Positions 1 to 8,262 are shown, counted from the first letter of the stretch. The stretch: DNA of 64,000 nt from Demequina maris (GCF_000971155.1 NZ_BBLX01000006.1:124001-188000), one strand, 5' to 3'. The notes: generated by a model not told the origin, from the letters alone. A program made the numbers and translations.

Positions 1-191
1 TGCTCGGCAGCCTCGGGCAGGACAGCCCCGGTTCCCCGATGCGGAGGGTGTCCGGCAGGCGCGTCGAGGCGGAGCTCGATCGCGAGGTCCCGTTCCAGAT
101 CGACGGCGACACCGAGGGGTCCACGCGAGCGTTCTCGGCGGAGGTGCTTCCCGAGGCGCTCCTGGTGATGTCTCCGCGGCCTGCGGACTGA
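1..191 (+). CDS. Diacylglycerol kinase-family lipid kinase, C-terminal fragment
   Basis: Only the last 62 codons of an open frame are present; the start lies before the window. The readable end contains VEAELDREVPFQIDGD, then FSAEVLPEALLVMSP and a stop at 189-191. The string 'P-F-Q-I-D-G-D' followed by a short strand and 'V-L-P-x-A-L-x-V-x-x-P' is the usual C-terminus of bacterial diacylglycerol/lipid kinases of the YegS/BmrU/DagK family, which phosphorylate membrane lipids. The ATP-binding N-terminal domain cannot be checked, so the family call rests on this short motif alone. Confidence 0.5.
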   Translation, partial: LGSLGQDSPGSPMRRVSGRRVEAELDREVPFQIDGDTEGSTRAFSAEVLPEALLVMSPRPAD

Positions 192-491
192 GCGGGGATC
201 GCGCATCGTTCGGGTGCCTTTCGCGCCGTCCGGCGCACGATCCGTGCGAATTTGGTCACACAGGGCGACACGTGCCCTGAACCTGCCCGGAACCGTGCTC
301 CGGCGCCCATAACGTGGTCACGCGGCTCCTCGCCAGTTGCCCCCCAGCCTGGCGAGGAGTCGCCCACGTTGAGCCCTTCGCGTGCCGCCGCGCCGCAGGG
401 TCCCGTTCTTCGCAAACTCCCGGAATCCTCCGAGGTCGCTCCCTGCCTGGAGCGATGGAGTGAAGGGGTGAACACGCCTGAGGAGAACGCG
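192..491. other. 300-base intergenic region before the HtrA-like protease
   Basis: No convincing gene is present; long frames crossing it are composition shadows. It holds a perfect 11-bp inverted repeat (326-359) and a GGAAC element at 289-293 that could be the -35 of an ECF-sigma promoter, but no matching -10 is clear. The ribosome site AGGAG at 481-485 serves the ATG at 492. Confidence 0.5.
326..359. repeat. Perfect 11-bp inverted repeat in the protease leader
   Basis: CTCCTCGCCAG at 326-336 and CTGGCGAGGAG at 349-359 pair perfectly around a 12-base C-rich loop. No T-run follows. It lies 133 bases before the protease start, so it could be a leader hairpin, a terminator for the upstream gene, or a binding site. 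Confidence 0.45.
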
Positions 492-1814
492 ATGAACCCG
501 GACCTGCAGCCGCCCGCCGAGCCGACCGAGACCGAGGCGTTCGCGGACGCCGCACCGCGGCGCCGGTCGCGTCTGCGCCGCGTCGGCGTGGTCGCAGCGG
601 TCTCCGCGCTCGCGCTCGGGGGCGTGGTCGTCGGCGTCTCGGCCCGTGACACCGATGCGGTCGCCACGACGTCGGCGGAGTCCGCCGCGCTCGAGGCCGA
701 TGCGTCCGCGGGCCTCGGCGACGCCGCCGCACTGCCGGAGGCTCCGAGCGCGCCCGGCGGCGGCTCCGGCGCCCTCCCGTACCGCGGCGAGACGTGGCCG
801 GGCGACGGGTCCACCGCGGGCGGCGGCGCATCGTCCGACGCGACGGCCGCGACGCAGGAGGCGGCCACCTCGGCCGGCGACGACGAGTCCACCGGCGTCG
901 TGCTCATCGACACCGTGCTCGGCTACGACGACGCCGAGGCCGCGGGCACCGGCATGATCCTCACGAGCGACGGCCTCGTCCTCACCAACAACCACGTCAT
1001 CGAGGACTCGACCGAGATCATCGTGACCCTGGCCGACACCGGGGAGACGTACTCCGCGACCGTGGTCGGCGTGGACGACGCCGACGACGTCGCGCTGCTC
1101 CAGCTCGACGGCGCCTCCGGCCTCACCACCGTCACGATGGACGACGACGGGGTCACCGTGGGCGACGACGTCACCGCGGTCGGCAACGCCGAGGGTGGCG
1201 GCGTGCTGATGGCCGCGGACGGCTCGGTCACGGGGGTCGACTCCTCGGTCACCACCTCCGCCGAGTTCACGACAGCGAGCGAGACGCTCGACGGCATGAT
1301 CGAGTTCTCGGCCGACGTGGTGGCGGGGGACTCGGGCGGCGCGCTGCTGGACGACGAGGGCGAGGTGATCGGCATGACCACCGCCGCGTCGACCGGAACC
1401 GCGATCACGACCGCCTTCGCGATCCCGATCGAGGACGCGCTCGCGATCGTCGCCCAGATCCAGGCGGGCGACGAGTCCGACGGCGTGACCCTCGGCTACC
1501 CGGCGATGCTCGGTGTCGCCATCGCGAGCGACCAGCAGGTCGCGTTCCTCCCGGGCGGGAGGTCGTCGCAGGTGGCCACTGCCGAGGGCGCGCAGGTCGA
1601 GTACGTGTACGACGGCACCCCGGCCGCCGAGGCGGGCCTGGTGGCGGGCGACACCATCACCGCCGTCGACGGCACCGCGGTGGCGAGCGGCTCCGAGCTC
1701 GCGAGCCTGCTCGACGGCTACGAGCCGGGCGACACCGTGGCCCTCACGTGGATCGACGCGACCGGCGCGACGCAGACAGGCACCGCGACGCTCATCCAGG
1801 GCCCGGCGCTCTAG
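492..1814 (+). CDS. Membrane-anchored HtrA/DegP-like serine protease with PDZ domain
   Basis: 440 residues. A basic stretch (PRRRSRLRR) precedes one transmembrane segment at about residues 34-53, so the enzyme should be anchored with its protease domain outside. A low-complexity Ala/Gly/Ser linker follows. The trypsin-like S1C domain carries the triad: His168 in TNNHVIE, Asp199 in ADDVALL and Ser281 in GDSGGALL. A single PDZ domain occupies the last ~90 residues (GTPAAEAGLVAGDTI). Family role: envelope protein quality control and stress response. ATG 492 was chosen because AGGAG lies 6 bases upstream; an in-frame GTG at 468 is the alternative. The gene appears to be monocistronic. Confidence 0.9.
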   Translation: MNPDLQPPAEPTETEAFADAAPRRRSRLRRVGVVAAVSALALGGVVVGVSARDTDAVATTSAESAALEADASAGLGDAAALPEAPSAPGGGSGALPYRGETWPGDGSTAGGGASSDATAATQEAATSAGDDESTGVVLIDTVLGYDDAEAAGTGMILTSDGLVLTNNHVIEDSTEIIVTLADTGETYSATVVGVDDADDVALLQLDGASGLTTVTMDDDGVTVGDDVTAVGNAEGGGVLMAADGSVTGVDSSVTTSAEFTTASETLDGMIEFSADVVAGDSGGALLDDEGEVIGMTTAASTGTAITTAFAIPIEDALAIVAQIQAGDESDGVTLGYPAMLGVAIASDQQVAFLPGGRSSQVATAEGAQVEYVYDGTPAAEAGLVAGDTITAVDGTAVASGSELASLLDGYEPGDTVALTWIDATGATQTGTATLIQGPAL

Positions 1815-1935
1815 GCGCCCGCCCGGACGGGTCGGGCCAGGCCGGGCCAGGCCCTTTGGCCGACATTCGGTGACATAAAACGTGACTACGATGTCTCGGT
1901 TGCCCAGACCGGGCCCCTGACACGAAGGAACGCAC

Positions 1936-2397
1936 ATGCGCATCACCCCTGGCGCCAAGACGGCGCTCGTCGCCGCCGCCGCCGGCCTCCTCCTCTCCGC
2001 CTGCGCGGCCGACACCGACAGCGCCGCCGGCGCGAGCGCGAGCGCCTCCGCGGACGCCGCGCCCGACGTCGCGACGATCGTCGCCGACGTCAACACCGTC
2101 ACCGCGTGCGAGACCTTCGGTGGCGCCTGGGCCGGCGGCCGTGTCGCCGGCGAGGGCGTCGTGGCGGGCTGGGAGTACACGTGCGACGTGGACGGCGACG
2201 GCGTCGCCGAGACCACGCTCTCCATCTACAACGACGCGGCGGACCTCGAGACCGACCTCGCGACCATCGAGGCGGCCTCGGCCGACACCGCGATCGTCAA
2301 GGGTGCCGGCTACCTCGTCGCCACCACCGACTGGTCGCACCTCGCGAGCCTCACCGAGACCGACGTCGAGGTCGTGCGCGAGCTGCCCGCGGAGTAG
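1936..2397 (+). CDS. Lipoprotein with DxDGDG loop, paralogue A
   Basis: 153 residues. The signal peptide ends in a lipobox (LLLSAC, lipidated Cys23). An Ala/Ser-rich linker leads to a ~90-residue domain containing GGAWAGG, VAGWEYTC, DVDGDGVAE and EVVRELP. The DxDGDG segment looks like an EF-hand-type calcium loop, and two cysteines (ACE, YTC) may form a disulfide. The protein is clearly paralogous to the lipoprotein at 4324-4779. I recognise no named family. Upstream, two GTGAC half-sites at 1870-1874 and 1882-1886 are one helical turn apart and could bind a regulator. A strong hairpin terminator follows at 2424-2461. Confidence 0.75.
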   Translation: MRITPGAKTALVAAAAGLLLSACAADTDSAAGASASASADAAPDVATIVADVNTVTACETFGGAWAGGRVAGEGVVAGWEYTCDVDGDGVAETTLSIYNDAADLETDLATIEAASADTAIVKGAGYLVATTDWSHLASLTETDVEVVRELPAE

Positions 2398-2423
2398 CGC
2401 GGCGCCGCCCCCTCACCAGGCGC

Positions 2424-2461
2424 ACGACGGCCCGGATCCCTCCTCGGATCCGGGCCGTCGT
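2424..2461. terminator. 16-bp stem terminator between convergent genes
   Basis: Arms 2424-2439 (ACGACGGCCCGGATCC) and 2446-2461 pair perfectly around a 6-base loop. The hairpin sits between the ends of the lipoprotein (2397) and the convergent TetR gene (2483), so it can serve both strands. Confidence 0.8.
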
Positions 2462-2482
2462 CGTCTGCGCGGGGGCGGATGC

Positions 2483-3076
2483 TCAGGCGCGCGCGTGCGT
2501 GGACACGCGCAGCAGCGGCAGCACCACCTCGTCGACGATGCCCTCGATGTCGGCCGGGCGGCCAGCGCCGTACACGAAGAAGACCTCGTGACGCAGCAGC
2601 GCGACGATCGCCGCGACCACGCGGGCCGGCACGGGCTCCGGGCCCAGCTCGCCCGCGCCGCGCGCCCGCTCGAGGATTCCCGCCAGCCACGCCTCGAACT
2701 GCGCGAGCACCAGGCTCGACACCCGGGCGACCGTCGCATCGTCCACCTCGCCGATGACGCCGCGGAACGTCTTCACGCCCTCGGGCCCGAGCCGTTCCAT
2801 GATGCCACGCATGAGGGCGACGAGGTCCTCCCGGAGCGGGCCGTCGAAGGACGCCGGCGGCGTCCCGAGCCGCGCCGTGACGAGCGCGTCGATCACCATG
2901 TCCGCGCGGTTGTCGAACCGTCGGTAGAGGACCGTCTTGCTGGTGCCGGCCCGGCGCGCGACGCCCTCGAAGGTGACGTCCTGGTAGCCGCGCTCGCGCA
3001 GCTCCTCGAGGACCGCGGCGCGGATGGCGTCGAGGAGCTCTCCCGCGCGACGGCGCCTGGCACGGGGGACGGTCAT
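2483..3076 (-). CDS. TetR/AcrR-family transcriptional repressor
   Basis: 197 residues. A basic N-terminus is followed by a TetR helix-turn-helix at about residues 34-54 (TFEGVARRAGTSKTVLYRRF), then a helical ligand-binding domain. The gene is divergent from the membrane protein at 3181, with 104 bases between the starts. A GTACG-ttt-CGTAC palindrome (3140-3152) in that gap is the likely operator, so the protein should repress itself and its neighbour until an unknown ligand binds. AAGGAGG lies just upstream of the ATG at 3076. Confidence 0.88.
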   Translation of the reverse strand: MTVPRARRRRAGELLDAIRAAVLEELRERGYQDVTFEGVARRAGTSKTVLYRRFDNRADMVIDALVTARLGTPPASFDGPLREDLVALMRGIMERLGPEGVKTFRGVIGEVDDATVARVSSLVLAQFEAWLAGILERARGAGELGPEPVPARVVAAIVALLRHEVFFVYGAGRPADIEGIVDEVVLPLLRVSTHARA

Positions 3077-3139
3077 CGTGCCTCCTTCGCGGGCGGGTCG
3101 TGGGGGACGGTTGACGTCCTCTCCCCGAAATAGGATACG

Positions 3140-3152
3140 GTACGTTTCGTAC
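3140..3152. promoter_or_regulatory. Candidate TetR operator
   Basis: GTACG at 3140-3144 and CGTAC at 3148-3152 form a palindrome with a 3-base centre, in an A/T-rich patch between the divergent TetR and membrane-protein genes. Position and symmetry fit an operator covering both promoters. Confidence 0.45.
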
Positions 3153-3180
3153 TTAACATTTCCCCACCTGAGGAGTAGCG

Positions 3181-4191
3181 ATGTCCCAGCCTTCGACCGA
3201 GCGCCAGAGCTGGCGGCCCGTGATCGGCCTCGCCGTCGGACTCTCGCTCCTGCTCAGCGCCATGCTCATCGCGTTCGGCCTGCCCGCCGTCAGCTCGGGC
3301 CCGCACGACGTGCCGATCGCCGTCGTGGCGCCGGAGGAGGCCGCGACGCAGATCGCGGGCGCCCTCGAGCAGGCGCAGCCCGGCGCGTTCGACGTGACCG
3401 TGGCGTCGTCTCAGGACGAGGCGACCGAGATGATCCTCGACCGCGACGTCTACGGCGCGTTCGTGGTGTCCGCGGACGGCGTCACCGTCGACATCGCGAC
3501 TGCCGCGAGCCCGACGGTCGCCCAGCTCCTCACGGCGGTGGGCGAGGGGGTGGCCGCGCAGGCCGGCGCCGAGGCGACCGTGAACGACGTCGTGCCCACC
3601 TCGGCGGACGACCCTCGCGCGATCGGCCTGTCCGCAGGCGCGCTGCCCATCGCGCTCGGCGGCTTCATCGCCGGTGTCGCGACCACGCTGCTCGTCTCCG
3701 GCACCGGCCGGCGGCTCGTCGCGGTCGGCGCGTTCGCCGTGATCGCGGGCCTCGCGATGACCGCGATCCTGCAGTTCTGGTTCGGCACGTTCACCGGCAG
3801 CTTCTGGGCCACCTCGGCTGCGGCGATGCTCGGCATCCTGGCCACCAGCGCCACCGTGCTCGGCGTCGAGAGCCTGCTCGGCCGGCCCGGCATCGGCATC
3901 GCCGCCCTGCTCATCGTCTTCCTCGGCAACCCTCTGTCCGGCCTCACGTCGGCGCCCGAGATGCTGCCGACGCCGTGGGGCGCGATCGGCCAACTGCTCC
4001 CGCCCGGCGCGACCGGCACGCTGCTGCGGAACGTCGCGTTCTTCGACGGCGCCGCGACGGCGAAGCCGATCCTCGTGCTGCTGTGCTGGCTCGCGCTCGG
4101 CGCGGCGCTGCTCATCATCGCGGGCGCGCGGTCGCGGCGGACGGCGCGCGACCTCCCTGTCGACGCGGCGGAGCCGCTCGCCGCGGCGTAG
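3181..4191 (+). CDS. YhgE/Pip-like ABC-2-type membrane protein
   Basis: 336 residues. One N-terminal transmembrane helix (GLAVGLSLLLSAMLIAFGLP) is followed by an external domain of ~140 residues (HDVPIAVVAPEEAATQIAGAL...). A C-terminal block of about five more helices then contains NPLSGLTSAPEMLPTPWGAIGQLLPPGA. This architecture is that of the YhgE/Pip and ABC-2-type permease superfamily, often placed beside a TetR repressor as in drug-efflux loci. No ATPase gene accompanies it, so a transport role is inferred only. AGGAG at 3171-3175 supports the start. A 16-bp hairpin follows at 4206-4246. Confidence 0.6.
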   Translation: MSQPSTERQSWRPVIGLAVGLSLLLSAMLIAFGLPAVSSGPHDVPIAVVAPEEAATQIAGALEQAQPGAFDVTVASSQDEATEMILDRDVYGAFVVSADGVTVDIATAASPTVAQLLTAVGEGVAAQAGAEATVNDVVPTSADDPRAIGLSAGALPIALGGFIAGVATTLLVSGTGRRLVAVGAFAVIAGLAMTAILQFWFGTFTGSFWATSAAAMLGILATSATVLGVESLLGRPGIGIAALLIVFLGNPLSGLTSAPEMLPTPWGAIGQLLPPGATGTLLRNVAFFDGAATAKPILVLLCWLALGAALLIIAGARSRRTARDLPVDAAEPLAAA

Positions 4192-4205
4192 GCGTCGCCA
4201 GGCCA

Positions 4206-4246
4206 CGGGACGATGCGCGGGGCGCCCGGTCCCGCGCATCGTCCCG
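4206..4246. terminator. 16-bp stem hairpin built from two GGACGATGCG copies
   Basis: Arms 4206-4221 (CGGGACGATGCGCGGG) and 4231-4246 pair perfectly around a 9-base loop. Each arm carries one copy of the dispersed 10-mer in inverted orientation. It follows the stop at 4191 and lacks a T-run. Confidence 0.65.
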
Positions 4247-4323
4247 GGGATCGGCACATACTGAGGGGACCGGCGCGCGCCCGCTCCGCGGTGGCCGCCG
4301 TCCCCTCGAGGCAAGGAGCGCTC

Positions 4324-4779
4324 ATGCGGATCCACCACGGAGCCATGGCGGTGCTGACAGCCGCAGCCGCCGGGCTGGCCCTCACCGCCTGCACGTCGGG
4401 CTCGGACTCGGAGGTGAGCGCCGCCGCGAGCAGCGCCACCGACGCGATCTCGGCGGCCGCCGTCAACGTGTCCGGGATCGTCGACGACGTCCGCACCGCC
4501 TCGGAGTGCGGATCCTGGGCGGGCGGCAAGATGGCCGGCGACGGGGTCGTCGCCGGCTGGCAGTACACGTGCGACGAGGACGGCGACGGCGTCCCGGAGG
4601 CGACGGTGTCGATCTACCTCTCGCAGGACGATGCCGACTCCGACCTCGCGACCGTCGAGGCGGCGTCGTCCGACACGGGGATCGCGACGGGCGACCACTT
4701 CATCTTCACGACCACCGACGCGGACCAGCTCGCCGCGATCGCCGATCTCGGCGGGGAGGTCGTGCGCGAGGTGCCGTAG
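4324..4779 (+). CDS. Lipoprotein with DxDGDG loop, paralogue B
   Basis: 151 residues with a signal peptide ending LALTAC (lipidated Cys23). The mature domain parallels the lipoprotein at 1936-2397: SWAGGKMAGDGVVAGW, QYTCDEDGDGVPE, SDLATVEAASSDT and EVVREVP. It keeps the acidic DEDGDG calcium-like loop and the paired cysteines. The two copies flank the TetR/membrane-protein pair, which suggests a local duplication with a shared envelope role; the function is unknown. The start is set by AAGGAG at 4314-4319. A longer frame from 4213 runs through the hairpin and is not credible. Confidence 0.75.
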   Translation: MRIHHGAMAVLTAAAAGLALTACTSGSDSEVSAAASSATDAISAAAVNVSGIVDDVRTASECGSWAGGKMAGDGVVAGWQYTCDEDGDGVPEATVSIYLSQDDADSDLATVEAASSDTGIATGDHFIFTTTDADQLAAIADLGGEVVREVP

Positions 4780-4857
4780 CGGCGCGGGATCGCTCTAGAG
4801 GCGACCGCGACCTCTCTGGTAGGCATGGCGTGTCGCCCATGTCGAGGAGGACACGCG

Positions 4858-7251
4858 ATGACCGCTACCGCGCCCATGCCGGCACTGGCCCACCCCATCA
4901 GCGCGCTCGAGGGCGCCGTTTGGATCGCGCCGCACGAGCCCGACCCCGCGCCGCCCGGCGAGCGCCCCGCCCACCTGCTCCGCGCATCGTTCACCGTCGC
5001 GCGGGACCACGCGCCGCTCCGGCTCGTCGCCACCGCGCACGGGATCTACGAGGCCTTCCTCAACGGCGTGCGCGTGGGCGACGACGAGCTCGAGCCGGGC
5101 TTCAGCGCGTACCGCAAGCGCCTCCAGGTGCAGGAGCACGACGTCACCCCGCTGGTCCGCGAGGGCGAGAACACGCTGGTGCTCGTGCTCTCCGACGGCT
5201 GGTTCCGGGGCCGCCACGGCTTCCAGCGCCGCGCCGACGGCTTCGGCGACCGCACCGCGGCGCTCGCGGCGATCGTGGGCGAGGACGATGCGCCGGTCGC
5301 CGCGACCGGGCCCGGCTGGGAGTCGCGCCCGAGCCACATCACGCGGGCGGACCTCATGGACGGCCAGGCCGTCGACCTGCGCCTGCTCGACCCCGCCTGG
5401 TTCACCGGCGGCGGCGACGCCTGGCACGCCGTCGACATGCCGGACGATGCGCTGCTCGCCGACCGCGCGCGCCTCGTGACCGCCGAGGGCGCGCCCGTGC
5501 GCCGCGTCGAGGAGCTCGCGCCGGTCGCGATCACGATGCCGCGCCCGGGCACCGCGGTGATCGACCTCGGGCAGGACATCAACGGCTGGATGCGGTTGAG
5601 GGACCTCGGCCCGGCGGGCACGCGCCTGACGCTTACCCACGGCGAGATCCTCGACGCGGACGGCCTCGTGACCATGGAGCACCTCCGGGCCTTCAACTTC
5701 GACACGCACCAGATGCTGTCCGCGGGACAGGTCGACGCGGTGATCTCGGCGGGCCGCGCGGGCGACGTCTTCGAGCCGCGGCACACCACGCACGGCTTCC
5801 GCTTCGTCCAGGTCGACGGCGTGCCCGACGGCCTCGACCTCACGGCCGCTCGCGGAGTGATGGTGGAGACCGCCCTCGCCCGCACGGGCGAGTTCGCCTG
5901 CTCGGACCCGCGCCTCGAGCGGCTGCACGAGGCCGTGCGCTGGAGCCTGCGCGGCAACGCCTGCTCGGTCCCCACCGACTGCCCCCAGCGCGAGCGCTCC
6001 GGCTTCACGGGCGACTGGCAGATCTTCGTCGCGACCGGTGCGCTGCTCGCGGACGTCGACGAGTTCTCCCGTCGCTGGCTGCGTGACCTCGCCGCGGATC
6101 AGTGGGTGGACGGGCGCATCCCCACGGTGGTGCCCAACCCGCCGGGGGACCGGCCGTCGGGTGTGGCCTTCGAGGACATGTCCGCGGGCTCGGCCGGGTG
6201 GGGCGACGCCGCGGCCATCGTGCCGTGGGAGCTGTGGCGGGCGTACGGGTCCGTGGACGGGCTGCGCGAGGCGCTGCCAGCCGCGCTCGCGTGGATCCGC
6301 TACGCCGCGGGCCGCGCCGCGGCGGGGCGCCACCCCGATCGCGCCGCCGCCCGCCCGGAGCCGCTGCCGCACGAGCGCTACCTGTGGGACACCGACTTCC
6401 ACTTCGGCGAGTGGCTCGAGCCCGGCGAGGTGCCGAACCCGGACCCGACCGTGGACCACGGCATCGTCGCGACCGCCTTCCTCCACCGCTCGGCCCACCT
6501 GACGGCGCTCATCGCGGCGCTCGCCGGGGACGACGACGCGGCGGCCGAATGCCGCACGATCGCGGACGGGGCGCTGGCCGCCTGGCGCGCCGAGTACCTG
6601 CGCCCCGAAGGGGTCCTGTCGGAGGAGAAGCAGGCGCATTACGTCCGTGGGCTCGCATTCGGGCTCATCCCGGCCGACCTGCGTCCGGCCGCCGCGGCCC
6701 GGCTCGCCGTGCTGATCGACGCTGCGGACGGGCTGCTCGGCACCGGCTTCCTCGCGACCGGCCAGCTGCTGCCGGCCCTTGCGGACCACGGCCAGGCGGA
6801 CGTCGCGCATCGTCTCCTGGTCGAGACGCGGCTGCCGTCGTGGCTGGGGATGCTCGAGGCCGGCGCGACCACGATGTGGGAGTGGTGGGACGGCGTCGCG
6901 CCCGACGGGACCGCGCGCGGCTCCCTCAACCACTACTCGAAGGGCGCCGTCATCGCGTTCCTGCACACGCACGTGGTGGGGCTGCGGCTGCCCGACGAGC
7001 CCGCGCCGGGGGAGGAGGCCTACCGCCGGGTGACGATCGCCCCGATGCCGGGTCCCGCGCTCACCTGGGCGCGGAGCCGCCAGCTCACGCGGCGCGGACC
7101 GCTCGAGGTCGAGTGGCGGATCGAGGACGGGCGCTTCGCGCTCGCGGTCGACCTGCCGGAGGACACCGAGGCCCAGGTGGTGCTGCCCGACGGCTCGGAG
7201 CACCGGCTCGTCGGCGGGGCCCACGACCTCTCCTGCGCCTTCGCTCGCTGA
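4858..7251 (+). CDS. Alpha-L-rhamnosidase, GH78, cytoplasmic
   Basis: 797 residues. It removes terminal alpha-L-rhamnose from oligosaccharides or glycosides. Order of parts: a beta-sandwich region (residues ~1-330), an (alpha/alpha)6 catalytic barrel, and a C-terminal beta-domain. The catalytic motif DCPQRERSGFTGD gives Asp374, Glu379 and Asp386, with the spacing seen in GH78 enzymes. The MWEWWDG and SLNHYSKGAV motifs also match the family. There is no signal peptide, so it should act inside the cell on imported substrate. ATG 4858 was chosen because AGGAGG lies at 4845-4850; an upstream ATG at 4825 lacks a site. It shares the family, but not close sequence, with the enzyme at 12651. Confidence 0.9.
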   Translation: MTATAPMPALAHPISALEGAVWIAPHEPDPAPPGERPAHLLRASFTVARDHAPLRLVATAHGIYEAFLNGVRVGDDELEPGFSAYRKRLQVQEHDVTPLVREGENTLVLVLSDGWFRGRHGFQRRADGFGDRTAALAAIVGEDDAPVAATGPGWESRPSHITRADLMDGQAVDLRLLDPAWFTGGGDAWHAVDMPDDALLADRARLVTAEGAPVRRVEELAPVAITMPRPGTAVIDLGQDINGWMRLRDLGPAGTRLTLTHGEILDADGLVTMEHLRAFNFDTHQMLSAGQVDAVISAGRAGDVFEPRHTTHGFRFVQVDGVPDGLDLTAARGVMVETALARTGEFACSDPRLERLHEAVRWSLRGNACSVPTDCPQRERSGFTGDWQIFVATGALLADVDEFSRRWLRDLAADQWVDGRIPTVVPNPPGDRPSGVAFEDMSAGSAGWGDAAAIVPWELWRAYGSVDGLREALPAALAWIRYAAGRAAAGRHPDRAAARPEPLPHERYLWDTDFHFGEWLEPGEVPNPDPTVDHGIVATAFLHRSAHLTALIAALAGDDDAAAECRTIADGALAAWRAEYLRPEGVLSEEKQAHYVRGLAFGLIPADLRPAAAARLAVLIDAADGLLGTGFLATGQLLPALADHGQADVAHRLLVETRLPSWLGMLEAGATTMWEWWDGVAPDGTARGSLNHYSKGAVIAFLHTHVVGLRLPDEPAPGEEAYRRVTIAPMPGPALTWARSRQLTRRGPLEVEWRIEDGRFALAVDLPEDTEAQVVLPDGSEHRLVGGAHDLSCAFAR

Positions 7252-7258
7252 GCCTGGT

Positions 7259-7347
7259 GGTCGGATCGATCGACGTTCGATCCGACCGCCGGGTACGAAA
7301 GAGCCCGTATGTCGGACCGATCGAGGATCGGTCCGACATACGGGCTC
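7259..7347. terminator. Two tandem hairpins, bidirectional terminator
   Basis: The first hairpin pairs GGTCGGATCGA (7259-7269) with TCGATCCGACC (7277-7287). The second has perfect 22-base arms at 7301-7322 and 7326-7347 with a 3-base loop. They lie between the convergent ends of the rhamnosidase (7251) and the aldolase (7361). Both stems share GTCGGAyCGATC. Confidence 0.8.
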
Positions 7348-7360
7348 GTGGTGTGTCCGG

Positions 7361-8191
7361 CTAGGACAGCCAGGGGGAGTCGATCGAGAAGGTCTCCGCG
7401 ACGTCGCGGATCTCCTGCTTGGTGAGGCCCTCGGCGCGACCGCCGGCGACGAGGTCCATGTACTCGTACTTGGCGCCGGTCTCGGCGTACTCGACGCGGT
7501 CGACCGCGCGGTAGACCGAGATGTCCGAGCGGGACATGGTGCCGTGCTTGGACCACAAGGTGATCTCGAAGTCGCGCAGGCCCTCGACGTTCGCGGTGCC
7601 CATCTCCTCCGAGCCGGGGATGAAGAACGGCAGCACCGCGATGCCCTGCGACAGCGACACGATGCTCTCCGGCTCCCAGCGCAGGATCGCGGCGTTCATG
7701 CGCGCGGTGTCGCGGTAGGCGGGGATGTGGGAGAGGTACGTGAGGTGCGGCGGCTGCGCGTGGACGACCGCCTGGAAGTCGACGCCGCGGCGCTCGACCT
7801 GGTCCTGGTGCACGGCGAGGTGCGAGTTGAACTCCGAGGTGAGCCGCGCGAACTTGCGGGTGTTCGAGGTGTACAGCGTGCCGGTGAGGCCGCCCTCGTG
7901 GATCTTCACCGCGCCGATCGCGGCGAGGGGCTCCTCCTCGATCTGGCGCAGGCGGCGGCCCGAGCCGGTGGCGAGCACCGTGCCGCCGGCGAGCGCCGGG
8001 GCGGGCACGGGGAGCTCGATCTCCTCGGCGTTCGGGAAGTGGCGGCGCACCTCCACCTCCCAGCCCATGTAGACCGAGATGTTGCCGGCGCCGGCCTCGG
8101 ACGCCTCGATGTCGCAGATGCGCGCGCCCGAGTGGCCCATCTGGTTGATGATCTCGTCGAGCGTGGGCTTGGGCTGGTCGGTGATGGCCAC
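7361..8191 (-). CDS. rhaD: Class II aldolase, rhamnulose-1-phosphate aldolase-like
   Basis: 276 residues. It resembles RhaD, which splits L-rhamnulose 1-phosphate into DHAP and L-lactaldehyde. Shared landmarks are the phosphate-binding ATGSGR, TSEFNSHLAVH, VHAQPPHLTYLSH, the GIAVLPFFIPGSEEMG block and LWSKHGT. In E. coli RhaD the zinc site uses His-x-His; here the second position reads Gln (HAQ), so the metal ligands may differ. GTG 8191 was chosen because AGGAGGA lies just upstream. A LacI-type operator at 8249-8262 places the gene in the rhamnose regulon. The RhaEW protein at 21828 carries a second aldolase domain, so the substrate here could differ slightly. Confidence 0.7.
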   Translation of the reverse strand: MAITDQPKPTLDEIINQMGHSGARICDIEASEAGAGNISVYMGWEVEVRRHFPNAEEIELPVPAPALAGGTVLATGSGRRLRQIEEEPLAAIGAVKIHEGGLTGTLYTSNTRKFARLTSEFNSHLAVHQDQVERRGVDFQAVVHAQPPHLTYLSHIPAYRDTARMNAAILRWEPESIVSLSQGIAVLPFFIPGSEEMGTANVEGLRDFEITLWSKHGTMSRSDISVYRAVDRVEYAETGAKYEYMDLVAGGRAEGLTKQEIRDVAETFSIDSPWLS

Positions 8192-8248
8192 GAGGGTCCT
8201 CCTGTGATCGGTGGCGCGACCCCTGCGGCGCGCCGTCTCCCCTTGGGA

Positions 8249-8262
8249 ATGAAACGATTCAA
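8249..8262 (-). promoter_or_regulatory. LacI-type operator, ACGA-centre subclass
   Basis: ATGAAACGATTCAA matches TTGAAACGATTCAA at 13 of 14 bases. It lies 58 bases upstream of the class II aldolase start. Confidence 0.7.

Noticed and set aside
1870-1886. GTGAC direct repeat as an MtrA box
   Set aside because: The half-site differs from the usual MtrA sequence and the period is 12 rather than 11, so it is not called as a site.
318-2225. 635-residue minus-strand frame opposite the protease and lipoprotein
   Set aside because: Arg/Gly/Ala-rich composition, no ribosome site, and it opposes two genes with clear signal peptides and catalytic motifs. It is a high-G+C shadow, like the many other long opposite-strand frames.
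4213-4323. N-terminal extension of the second lipoprotein
   Set aside because: It would translate through a 16-bp hairpin and destroy the signal peptide; AAGGAG points to 4324.
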